From Mycobacterium sp. Z3061 (GTDB lineage: Bacteria > Actinomycetota > Actinomycetes > Mycobacteriales > Mycobacteriaceae), in assembly GCF_031583025.1 (NCBI RefSeq), contig NZ_CP134062.1, forward strand, positions 3,410,001 through 3,474,000: a DNA stretch of 64,000 bases, written 5' to 3'. The notes beneath the pieces were generated by a model, which was not told the DNA's origin, made no database searches, and was given only the letters and a program-made list of their open reading frames with translations. Numbering within the stretch: position 1 is the stretch's first letter; each line of letters starts with the position of its first letter. The translations under genes were made by a program, and so were the position numbers. Below, piece after piece: positions 24,269 through 31,618 of the stretch.

Positions 24269-25609
24269 ATGAGCGCGCTACCTGCCGGGCGACACTACTT
24301 CCGTGGCGATGACGGCTATGAGCCCGCCCGGCGTGACAGCGTCTGGCATCAGCGGGTGCCCGACCGCTATCCCGACGTGATCGTGCAGGCCGCCGACACC
24401 GACGACATCAAAGCCGCGCTCGCCTACGCCAAGGCCCACGGACACAAGGTCAGCATCAAGTCCGGCGGGCACAGCTTCGCGGCCAGCCACCTACGCGATG
24501 GCGCCCTGTTGCTGGACGTCAGCCGCCTCGACCACGCCTCGATCGATGCCGACAACATGACAGCCGTCGCCGGGCCCGGCAAGGGCGGCAGCCTGCTGAT
24601 GGCCGACCTGCAGGCACAGAACCTCTTCTTCCCCGGTGGCCACTGCAAGGGTGTCTGCCTCGGCGGATACCTCCTTCAGGGCGGGTACGGCTGGAACAGC
24701 CGGGTCTACGGACCGGCCTGCGAGAGTGTCACCGCACTCGACGTCATCACGGCCGAGGGCGAGCAGATCCATTGCGACGCAGAGAACCATCCCGAACTGT
24801 ACTGGGCCGCACGCGGCGCCGGCCCGGGCTTCTTCGGCGTCGTCACCTCCTTTTACCTGAAGGTGTATCCGCGCCCGGCGGTCTGTGGCACCAGCGTGTA
24901 TGTCTACCCGCTCGATCTCGCCGACGAGGTGTACACCTGGGCGCGCAACGTCAGTGCCGACGTGGACCGTCGCGTCGAGATGCAGATCATCGCGACGGCC
25001 AGCGTTCCCGAGATGGGGCTCGACATTCCGGCCATCGTGATGGCATCACCGGCGTTCGCCGACTCCGAGGAGGAGGCCAAAAAGGCCCTGGCGGTGTTCG
25101 ACACGTGTCCGGTCGTCGACCGGGCGCTCGTCAAGAATCCTTACATGCCGACGGATCTGCCTACCTGGTACGACGTCGTGATGACGCACTACCTGGAGGA
25201 CCACCGTTACACGGCGGACAACATGTGGACGTCGGCGTCCGCCGAGGAGCTGCTGCCCGGCATCCGCAATATCGTCGACACGCTGCCACCGTCCCCGTCG
25301 CACTTCCTATGGCTGAACTGGGGGCCGTCGCCGGCCCGCCAGGACATGGCCTACAGCGTCGAGGACGAGATCTACCTCGCGCTCTACGGCTCCTGGAAGG
25401 ACCCCGCCGACGACGCGAAGTACGCCGACTGGGCTCAATCCAACATGGCCGCGATGTCACACCTGGCAACTGGAATTCAGCTGGCCGACGAGAATCTGGG
25501 ACAGCGCCCTGCCCGTTTCGCCACCGACGAAGCCATGGCCAGGCTGGACAAAGCCCGCGCGACCTATGACCCCGATGGTTTGTTCAACAGCTGGATGGGA
25601 CGACTCTGA
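24269..25609 (+). CDS. FAD-linked oxidase, berberine-bridge-enzyme type (Rv1774-like)
   Basis: 446 residues. An N-terminal PCMH FAD domain carries VSIKSGGHSFAASHLRDGAL with the His that usually binds FAD covalently. About 60 residues later HCKGVCLGGYLLQGGYGWNS provides a cysteine at the position where bicovalent members attach FAD a second time. A C-terminal BBE segment (DPDGLFNSWMGRL; usual form DPxxxF) is present. Such enzymes oxidise alcohols, sugars or ring-closing alkaloid-like substrates with oxygen; the substrate is unknown. ATG 24269 follows AAAGGAG. Its stop overlaps the next start (TGATG). Confidence 0.83.
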   Translation: MSALPAGRHYFRGDDGYEPARRDSVWHQRVPDRYPDVIVQAADTDDIKAALAYAKAHGHKVSIKSGGHSFAASHLRDGALLLDVSRLDHASIDADNMTAVAGPGKGGSLLMADLQAQNLFFPGGHCKGVCLGGYLLQGGYGWNSRVYGPACESVTALDVITAEGEQIHCDAENHPELYWAARGAGPGFFGVVTSFYLKVYPRPAVCGTSVYVYPLDLADEVYTWARNVSADVDRRVEMQIIATASVPEMGLDIPAIVMASPAFADSEEEAKKALAVFDTCPVVDRALVKNPYMPTDLPTWYDVVMTHYLEDHRYTADNMWTSASAEELLPGIRNIVDTLPPSPSHFLWLNWGPSPARQDMAYSVEDEIYLALYGSWKDPADDAKYADWAQSNMAAMSHLATGIQLADENLGQRPARFATDEAMARLDKARATYDPDGLFNSWMGRL

Positions 25610-26427
25610 TGACCGGTGACCTCTACCTCGGCTACCGGGGCGACGACGCGGACACTCCGTTCGGCAAGTTCTTCAAACCCGAAATGGCCCCGCTGCCAGC
25701 GCATGTCGTGGAGGCGTTGCAGCACGGGCCGCAAGGAGGGATGGCGCTGCTGGCGCGCGACGACGCCGCCAGCGTGGCCGACGACGGCTACCAGCAGACC
25801 GAGAACGGTTACGGAGTTCTCGAAGACGGCAGCTATCAGGTGTCGGTGCGCACCGACATGCCCGGTGTCACGCCGGCGATGTGGTCGTGGTGGTTCGGTT
25901 GGCACGGATGCGACAGCCGCCGTTACAAGTTGTGGCACCCCAGAGCGCATTTGTCGGCCGCGTGGAAGGACGGTGACCAGAACGATGCGGCCGGCCGCCG
26001 GGGCGCACAGCGCTACATCGGGCGCTGGTCACTGATCAACGAATACATCGGATCGTCAATGCTCAGCGGCGCAATACAATTCGTCGAGCCAACGGCGATG
26101 GGCCTGCCTGCCGACAGCGACGATGCGGTAGCCGTCTGTGCGCGATTGGGTTCCGCGGACGCGCCGGTGGATGTCGGCTGGTTCATTCACCACATCCGCA
26201 CGACGCGGGACGGATCGGAGATGCGGTCCCGGTTCTGGATGGGTGGGCCGCACATCGCGGTGCGCAACGCTCCCGGTGTGGCGTCGAAGGCGGTGCGACC
26301 CATCGCCTCCCGCATACTCGGCAACGCCGAAACCAGCGGGCGCAACCTCCTGGTGCATTGCGCCCAGGAGATGAACCACCTGGCCGGTTTTCTGCCCGAG
26401 CTCTACGACAGCTTCGGCAACGAGTAA
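25609..26427 (+). CDS. Conserved protein, possible DAPG-hydrolase-like (Rv1775-like)
   Basis: 272 residues, translationally coupled to the oxidase gene (TGATG). The middle has TPAMWSWWFGWHGCDSRRYKLWHPRAH, and near the C-terminus HCAQEMNHLAGFLPELY places His and Glu residues as in the zinc site of phloroglucinol (PhlG-type) hydrolases, which cleave a C-C bond in a 1,3-diketone. I assign this family only tentatively. Being in one operon with an oxidase suggests it acts on the oxidised product. No signal peptide or membrane segment. Confidence 0.65.
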   Translation: MTGDLYLGYRGDDADTPFGKFFKPEMAPLPAHVVEALQHGPQGGMALLARDDAASVADDGYQQTENGYGVLEDGSYQVSVRTDMPGVTPAMWSWWFGWHGCDSRRYKLWHPRAHLSAAWKDGDQNDAAGRRGAQRYIGRWSLINEYIGSSMLSGAIQFVEPTAMGLPADSDDAVAVCARLGSADAPVDVGWFIHHIRTTRDGSEMRSRFWMGGPHIAVRNAPGVASKAVRPIASRILGNAETSGRNLLVHCAQEMNHLAGFLPELYDSFGNE

Positions 26428-26434
26428 CTGATTT

Positions 26435-26448
26435 TCTCACGCGTGAGA
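26435..26448. promoter_or_regulatory. Perfect palindrome TCTCACGCGTGAGA upstream of cyp144
   Basis: A 14-base perfect palindrome eight bases after the preceding gene stop. Further half-sites TCTCACCG (26465-26472) and CGGTGAGA (26494-26501) repeat its arm in inverted orientation. The pattern is typical of TetR operators. In M. tuberculosis a TetR gene (Rv1776c) stands here; in this window it does not. Confidence 0.5.
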
Positions 26449-26588
26449 CGGATACAGCCATCCCTCTCACCGAATCAGCAGGTCCCGGCGCCCCGGTGAG
26501 ACGACTCGCGCGGCGCCCGCACAGCAACGGATTTCGACTTCACCCGGTGCCATTGACCTGCGGGTATCGACTCAGCACGCTGGACACC

Positions 26589-27803
26589 ATGATCGCCGTC
26601 CACGACTCAGTCGACCTGTTCGATGCCGGGTCGATCCAGGATCCCTACCCGCTCTACGAGCGCATGCGCAGCGCCGGACCGGTCCATCGGGTTGCCGACT
26701 CGGCCTTTTACGTGGTGTGCGGGTGGGATGCCGTCAACGAGGCCATCACCCGGACCCAGGATTTCTCCTCGAATCTGACCGCCACCATGACGTACACGCC
26801 CGAGGGCAGAGTTCAGGCGTTCACCATGGATGCCCTCGGCGGGCCCACGCAGGTGCTGGCGACCGCCGACGACCCGGTCCATGCGGTGCATCGCAAGTTG
26901 CTGGTCCGGCACCTGGCCGCCAAGCGCATCCGGGGCACCGAGCAGTTCACCGCGGCCGCCGCGGATCGGCTGTGGCGCCAGGGCCTGCGGGACGGCCGAA
27001 TCGAATGGATGGAAGCCGTGGCCAACCGACTGCCGATGATGGTGGTGGCCGAGCTCATCGGCGTTCCCGACGCGGACATCGCCCAGCTGGTGCAGTGGGG
27101 TTATGCCGCCACTCAGCTGCTCGAAGGATTGGTGAGTCGCGAGCAGCTCGATGCGGCGGGCGTCGCGCTGCTGGAACTCAACGGCTACATCACCGACTGT
27201 TTCCGCCGGGCGGTGGCCGAGCCGCAGGCGAACCTGCTCGGTGAGCTTTCGGCGGCCTGCGCCTCGGGGGAGATCGACACGATCGCGGCACAGGTCATGA
27301 TGGTGACCCTGTTCGCCGCGGGCGGGGAGTCCACCGCGTCGCTGCTGGGCAGCGCAGCCTGGATCCTGGCGACCCGCCCCGACGTTCAACGGCGGTTGCG
27401 CGAAAATCCTTCTCTGCTCGCCCCTTTCATCGAAGAGACGCTGCGCTACGAACCGCCGTTTCGCGGCCATTACCGGCATGTGCGCACCGACACCAGCCTG
27501 GCCGGGGTAGATCTGCCTGCCGATTCACACCTGCTGCTGATGTGGGGCGCCGCCAACCGCGATCCCGCGCACTTCGAAGACCCCGCACAGTTCCGGCTCG
27601 ACCGCTCGGGGGCGAGGGGACACCTCAGCTTCGGCAGGGGAGTGCACTTTTGCGTCGGCGCCGCACTCGCACGGCTGGAAGCGCAGCTCGCGCTGCGGTT
27701 ATTGCTGGACCGCACCACCTGGATCGAGGCGGCCGACGTTGGGCCGTGGTTACCCAGCTTGCTGGTACGACGCCTGGAGCACCTGGAATTGGTGATCAAA
27801 TAG
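26589..27803 (+). CDS. cyp144: Cytochrome P450 CYP144 family
   Basis: 404 residues from ATG 26589. The haem loop is HLSFGRGVHFCVGAALARLEAQ with the Cys ligand, the I-helix oxygen motif is FAAGGESTAS, and the K-helix ExxR is ETLRYEPPF. The N-terminus MIAVHDSVDLFDAGSIQDPYPLYERM and the gene order match Rv1777. M. tuberculosis CYP144A1 is annotated with 434 residues, and a form about 30 residues shorter made from a leaderless transcript has been reported. The ATG here gives nearly that short length, with no Shine-Dalgarno sequence. The open frame continues upstream to 26358, but that overlaps the preceding gene. Confidence 0.82.
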   Translation: MIAVHDSVDLFDAGSIQDPYPLYERMRSAGPVHRVADSAFYVVCGWDAVNEAITRTQDFSSNLTATMTYTPEGRVQAFTMDALGGPTQVLATADDPVHAVHRKLLVRHLAAKRIRGTEQFTAAAADRLWRQGLRDGRIEWMEAVANRLPMMVVAELIGVPDADIAQLVQWGYAATQLLEGLVSREQLDAAGVALLELNGYITDCFRRAVAEPQANLLGELSAACASGEIDTIAAQVMMVTLFAAGGESTASLLGSAAWILATRPDVQRRLRENPSLLAPFIEETLRYEPPFRGHYRHVRTDTSLAGVDLPADSHLLLMWGAANRDPAHFEDPAQFRLDRSGARGHLSFGRGVHFCVGAALARLEAQLALRLLLDRTTWIEAADVGPWLPSLLVRRLEHLELVIK

Positions 27804-27839
27804 CCTGAGGCGCAGGCGATTAGGCCTGCGGGATCAGGC
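27803..27839. terminator. Hairpin spanning two converging stop codons
   Basis: GCCTGA and CGCAGGC (27803-27817) pair with GCCTGCG and TCAGGC (27824-27839), with small internal mismatches. It covers the end of cyp144 and the stop of the Rv1778c-like gene and should end transcription from both sides. Confidence 0.5.
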
Positions 27840-28280
27840 CGGCGTCGGCGCTATGCCGCCCGGGGACACGATGAAAGCCTCGACGGCGGTGGCCTGCTCG
27901 AAGCCGTCGACCTCGACCCGCCATTCATAGATGCCCGGTTCCAAGGGGATTCCGCCCGGAATGTTGAGGGTCAGCGGCATCCGGACCGCGGTGCCGTGAA
28001 TCGCACCCGGCAGGCGGCCCGCCTCGGCGGCTGCCTCGAACAGGATGCGTTGCGGCCCCTGCGGCCCCTGCACCACCACCGGTTGGCCGTCAGTGTCCAG
28101 CAACTGGCAGGTGAGTTTGTGCTGTTTGTTCGTCTCGTCCCAGTCGATGTCCAGAAACATCACCAATGCGAATGGGGGCGTGGGTGTTTGACACTGGCGC
28201 CAGCCCAGCCCGAGGGTGTGGACCTTGCCCGATTGAACATCGGCCTGCGCCGCGTCCGCCAGAAAGAGGCTGACTTTCAT
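27834..28280 (-). CDS. Conserved hypothetical protein (Rv1778c-like)
   Basis: 148 residues, same length and place as Rv1778c. It begins MKVSLFLADAAQADVQSGKV and has an alternating beta pattern: ALVMFLDIDWDETNKQHKL, then LNIPGGIPLEPGIYEWRVEV near residue 110. This looks like a single beta-sandwich domain of the kind conserved in actinobacteria (similar small proteins occur beside many mycobacterial regulators). No enzyme motif, signal peptide or membrane segment is seen. Function unknown. Confidence 0.72.
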   Translation of the reverse strand: MKVSLFLADAAQADVQSGKVHTLGLGWRQCQTPTPPFALVMFLDIDWDETNKQHKLTCQLLDTDGQPVVVQGPQGPQRILFEAAAEAGRLPGAIHGTAVRMPLTLNIPGGIPLEPGIYEWRVEVDGFEQATAVEAFIVSPGGIAPTPA

Positions 28281-28423
28281 GCGAGTTGCTGCCTTACGAT
28301 TGCCGCCGTCACGAGATCCATAGATCCACGTCCTGTTCCCAATCCGTATGCAATTACCCGTCGCTGCCGACCCCGAAAGATACTACGCTGCGACCGACTC
28401 GCCCGGTTTGCCGCTATGCCGCC

Positions 28424-30301
28424 CTATGGGGCCGGCGGCAGTTGGCGCGGACCCTCGGGCCCACGCAGCTCGCGCGGCCCCTGGCGCTCGACCAGTTCCC
28501 GCCGGGCATCTGCGCCCGACGCCCCCACCGCTAACCGGGCCAGGTCTGCCGGCGCCTGACTCAACTCACTCAGCGCCGGTTCTGCAACGCCGCCCAGCTG
28601 GCCATAGTCGCGGTAGTTGGGCTGAGCCGCCTGGCCGCGCGACGAATCGATCCGCTGGACGCCGGGACCGGTGGCAGCCGAGTCCGGCGCCTGCAGCGGG
28701 GGCTGCGGCTGCGGCGGTTGCTGCCGGCCGGCCCCCTCGGAGGTCTCGGTGTTCATCGTCACTTTGCGGGTCCGTTTGAGCGAGAACGCAATCTCTTCGA
28801 CCTCCTCGAACACCTGCCGGGCGGACCGCAGCGGTTGCGTGGTGTTGTCGATGACCCGCGCCACGAACGGTGGCACCAGCGGGCGGATCCACCGGGCCGC
28901 GGCCTTGGTGGCGTCCGGGATCGACGGAATCAGCGGGGCGCGGTGCTCGTCGTTGACCTCGGCGGCCGGTTCCTCGTAGTGCTCGACGGCGGCCACCACG
29001 GGTTCGGCGGGCGCCGGCAGGTTCTCGGGAACCGGTGGCCGCACGTCCCGTTCCGCGGCGGGCAACTCGGCCACCGCCCGGCTTGCGGCCTCAGCTTCGG
29101 CTGCGATCGGCAGGTACATGTCTTCCTCCACTGGCTCGAAGGTACGTTCCGACGACGCGTGCACCGGGGCGTCGAGCGCCTCGACGACTCGGCGGCGGTG
29201 GTGTTCCCGATCGATCTCGGCCTGTGCCTCGATGGCAAGGCGAGTCTGGGTGAGTTGATGCTCGGCCCACATGATTTCGGCCGCTCGGCGGACCTCCGCC
29301 CGCTTGATCGCGATCGCGGTATCGGCCTCGAGCTCGGCACGTTCCTGTTCTGCACGCGCGGTGGCATGGCGATCGTGAGTGCTCTCGCCCCGCCACATCC
29401 GCAGGATCAGCGGCAGCAGATACAACAACGTGAAGAACGCGATCGTCAGAATGCGCAGCACCAGGGCACCGGCGCCGGCCAGGGTCAGGTCGTTCATCGC
29501 GACCCACCGCGCACCCAGGCCACGGCCGCCGTCGGCCACCACGGCCTGTCGCGCTTCGGCCAGTGCCTGTTCGTCGCGGGAAACGGTGGCGTCCAGTGCG
29601 GGTGCCTGCCGGTCGCGTGCGGCCAGCGCGGCGTCCAGCTCGCGCTGTGCGTCGCCGAGAAGCTCGTTCGCCGTCCGGCTCTCGGGACCACGGCCCGGAA
29701 CGCCGGTGATCCGCGTTTGCGGGCAGGCCGGTGTCGGGTTGTATTCGCAGCGGGCGATCACCAGGGCGTTGTCCAGTTGCCCGCGGGCCTGGTCGACGGC
29801 GCCGTCCAGCGCGCTACGGGCCGCACGCGCCTGCTGCAGGGATGCCGCGGCCTGCGCCACCGGCGGTGCCGAATCCGCCGTACGCAACGCCCGTTCATCG
29901 AGGCGGCGGTCGACGGAACCGGAGAAGAGCACGAGTGCGGCGAGTTCGCCGACGACCACTCCGAGGGCGACCGCGACGGCGGCCCGCCCCGCGATACCGG
30001 ACCGGCCGCGGGCCGGAACGCCGGCGATGGCGCGGGTGACCGCCCCGACCAGCAGGCCGAACACGAGGGTCGCCGTCACCACCGCCCACACCGGGGCCGA
30101 GGCGACCGCGGGTCTGACGGCCAGGGCAGCGACCAGCCAGGCCAGCAGGGCGCCCAGCACCACCACCGCTCCGGCGACGGCGTGCGTGGAGCGCTCGTGC
30201 CGTTCCGCGAGTTCGCGTGCGTGTCCGCCGCCGAGCCAGGTCAGCAGCGCCTCGATCCGCGTGACGACCGGGCGCTGCTCAGAGATTTCGTGCGCGCGCA
30301 T
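28424..30301 (-). CDS. DUF4407-type integral membrane protein with coiled coil (Rv1779c-like)
   Basis: About 625 residues from ATG 30301 (TTG 30310 is an alternative closer to a GGAGG). The N-terminal half has membrane segments AVAGAVVVLGALLAWLVAALAV, VWAVVTATLVFGLLVGAVT and VAVALGVVVGELAALVLF, then a charged helical region (about 140-275), another hydrophobic segment (LVLRILTIAFFTLLYLLPLIL) and a long coiled coil (AEQERAELEADTAIAIKRAE onward). The C-terminal 250 residues are rich in Pro, Gln and Ala and look disordered. Topology and coiled coil fit the DUF4407 family. Function unknown; it faces away from the Rv1780-like gene. Confidence 0.75.
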   Translation of the reverse strand: MRAHEISEQRPVVTRIEALLTWLGGGHARELAERHERSTHAVAGAVVVLGALLAWLVAALAVRPAVASAPVWAVVTATLVFGLLVGAVTRAIAGVPARGRSGIAGRAAVAVALGVVVGELAALVLFSGSVDRRLDERALRTADSAPPVAQAAASLQQARAARSALDGAVDQARGQLDNALVIARCEYNPTPACPQTRITGVPGRGPESRTANELLGDAQRELDAALAARDRQAPALDATVSRDEQALAEARQAVVADGGRGLGARWVAMNDLTLAGAGALVLRILTIAFFTLLYLLPLILRMWRGESTHDRHATARAEQERAELEADTAIAIKRAEVRRAAEIMWAEHQLTQTRLAIEAQAEIDREHHRRRVVEALDAPVHASSERTFEPVEEDMYLPIAAEAEAASRAVAELPAAERDVRPPVPENLPAPAEPVVAAVEHYEEPAAEVNDEHRAPLIPSIPDATKAAARWIRPLVPPFVARVIDNTTQPLRSARQVFEEVEEIAFSLKRTRKVTMNTETSEGAGRQQPPQPQPPLQAPDSAATGPGVQRIDSSRGQAAQPNYRDYGQLGGVAEPALSELSQAPADLARLAVGASGADARRELVERQGPRELRGPEGPRQLPPAP

Positions 30302-30494
30302 GGGATCCAAACACCTCCAGTTACGTCAAGCGTGGCAGGCCGCCGGCCGACACACCGAATCGAAGCGCCCGCTTGTGGCGTTCTTCACAGCCGGCTCCTC
30401 GGTGACGCAGATCACAACAGCTATGCCCGAGCCGGGCCGAATTTTCGGCGACTCGATCGGATCAGCGGCCCATCGGCCGGGCGGCATGAGACGG

Positions 30495-30504
30495 TATAAA
30501 TCTT
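30495..30504 (+). promoter_or_regulatory. TATAAAT -10 element directly before a start codon
   Basis: TATAAA at 30495-30500 lies four bases before the ATG at 30505, so a transcript from it would begin at or next to the start codon. No ribosome site is present, which supports a leaderless mRNA. Confidence 0.5.
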
Positions 30505-31065
30505 ATGGAAAACCACGACTTCCTCAGCTACGAAGAGTTCGGCCGCAAGTTTTTCGAGGTTGCCGTAACGCCGGACCGGGTCGCCGCCGCCCTGAGTGAC
30601 ATCGCCGGCAGTGAGTTTGCCATGGAGCCGATCGCCCAGGGTCCCGGCGGAATCGCCAAGGTCAGCGCGAACGTCAAGATCCAGGAGCCGCGGGTCACGC
30701 GCAAGCTCGGTGACCTCATCACCTTTGTCATTCACATCCCCCTATCCATCGACCTGCTGCTGGATCTGCGGCTGGATAAGCAGCGATTCAAGGTGACCGG
30801 CGACATCGCGCTGCGCGCCACGGCCCGGGCGGCCGAGCCGCTGCTGCTCATCGTGGACGTCTCCAAGCCGCGGCCGTCGGACATCACGGTCAATGTCTCG
30901 TCCAAGTCCATCCGCGGCGAAGTGCTGCGCATCCTCGCCGGGGTCGACGGGGAGATCCGGCGATTCATCGCCCAGTACGTCCGCGAAGAAATCGACTCGC
31001 CGCAGTCCCAGTCGGCTCAGGTCATCGACGTCGCGACGCAGGTGGCCGCCGCCTGGGGCAGTTAG
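30505..31065 (+). CDS. Conserved hypothetical protein (Rv1780-like)
   Basis: 186 residues, matching Rv1780 in length and place. It begins MENHDFLSYEEFGRKFFEVAVTPDRVAAALSDIAG and continues as alternating beta strands (GGIAKVSANVKIQEP, FVIHIPLSIDLLLDLRL), then a helical C-terminus ending in an acidic YVREEIDSPQSQ stretch. Overall it looks like a lipid-binding or SRPBCC-like beta/alpha domain, but no family is certain. It appears to be transcribed as a leaderless mRNA. Confidence 0.7.
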   Translation: MENHDFLSYEEFGRKFFEVAVTPDRVAAALSDIAGSEFAMEPIAQGPGGIAKVSANVKIQEPRVTRKLGDLITFVIHIPLSIDLLLDLRLDKQRFKVTGDIALRATARAAEPLLLIVDVSKPRPSDITVNVSSKSIRGEVLRILAGVDGEIRRFIAQYVREEIDSPQSQSAQVIDVATQVAAAWGS

Positions 31066-31105
31066 CCGCGCCCCCCGCAAATCTCCCGCGTCCAGGCAGC
31101 TCAAA

Positions 31106-31121
31106 AGTGACCTGAGCCACA
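31106..31121. promoter_or_regulatory. Possible CRP/Cmr-type site
   Basis: AGTGACCTGAGCCACA matches the cAMP-receptor consensus TGTGA-N6-TCACA at eight of ten positions. A TACCCT -10 element follows at 31132-31137, ahead of the lipoprotein gene. Evidence is pattern match only. Confidence 0.3.
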
Positions 31122-31191
31122 ACCGGTGCGCTACCCTACGGCGGTGCAACCGCCGTCGGGAGCGGTTGGCGTAGCCAGCCAGGAGGACTTG

Positions 31192-31611
31192 ATGGGAAAG
31201 CGGTGGTGGATCGCGGCCGTGGCGATTGCGGCGACGGTGCTGACGGGTTGCTCATCGGGCAAGACCACGGTGGTGCACTCTTCAGGCGCCAGCAGCCCCG
31301 GCAAGTCGACGTCGCCGGCGGCGGCGTCGTCGTCGAGCGAAGCCACCACCACCGAGTCGGCACCGGTCAGCACCCTGGACTCCAGCCAGTGCGTCGACGT
31401 CACCGGAGCCAACCTGGACCTGCTGACCGCGTCGGACAAGGACGCCGCCCGCAAAGCAGCCGACACCCTCGAGCGCTACAACCCGCCGTCCTCGGTCAAA
31501 TCCGCGATCGAACACTTCGTGAGCACCGGCGGCGCCCACTTCGACGACCCGGACTACACCAAGAACAACCAGATCGTGAAGTCGTGGGTCGACCAGGTGT
31601 GCCCGACCTGA
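31192..31611 (+). CDS. Putative lipoprotein, Ser/Thr-rich, unknown function
   Basis: 139 residues from ATG 31192 after AGGAGG. A lipoprotein signal peptide is clear: MGKRWWIAAVAIAATVLTGC with lipobox LTGC, so Cys20 would be lipid-modified. A Ser/Thr/Ala-rich linker follows (about residues 21-62), then a small domain with two further cysteines (SQCVDV and the C-terminal DQVCPT) that may form a disulphide. Similar small mycobacterial lipoproteins of unknown role are common. It is likely anchored outside the plasma membrane. Confidence 0.75.
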   Translation: MGKRWWIAAVAIAATVLTGCSSGKTTVVHSSGASSPGKSTSPAAASSSSEATTTESAPVSTLDSSQCVDVTGANLDLLTASDKDAARKAADTLERYNPPSSVKSAIEHFVSTGGAHFDDPDYTKNNQIVKSWVDQVCPT

Positions 31612-31618
31612 CAGGTCG

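Noticed and set aside
28718-30499. 593-codon plus-strand frame opposite the Rv1779c-like membrane protein
   Set aside because: The opposite strand encodes a coherent membrane and coiled-coil protein; this frame has no recognisable features.
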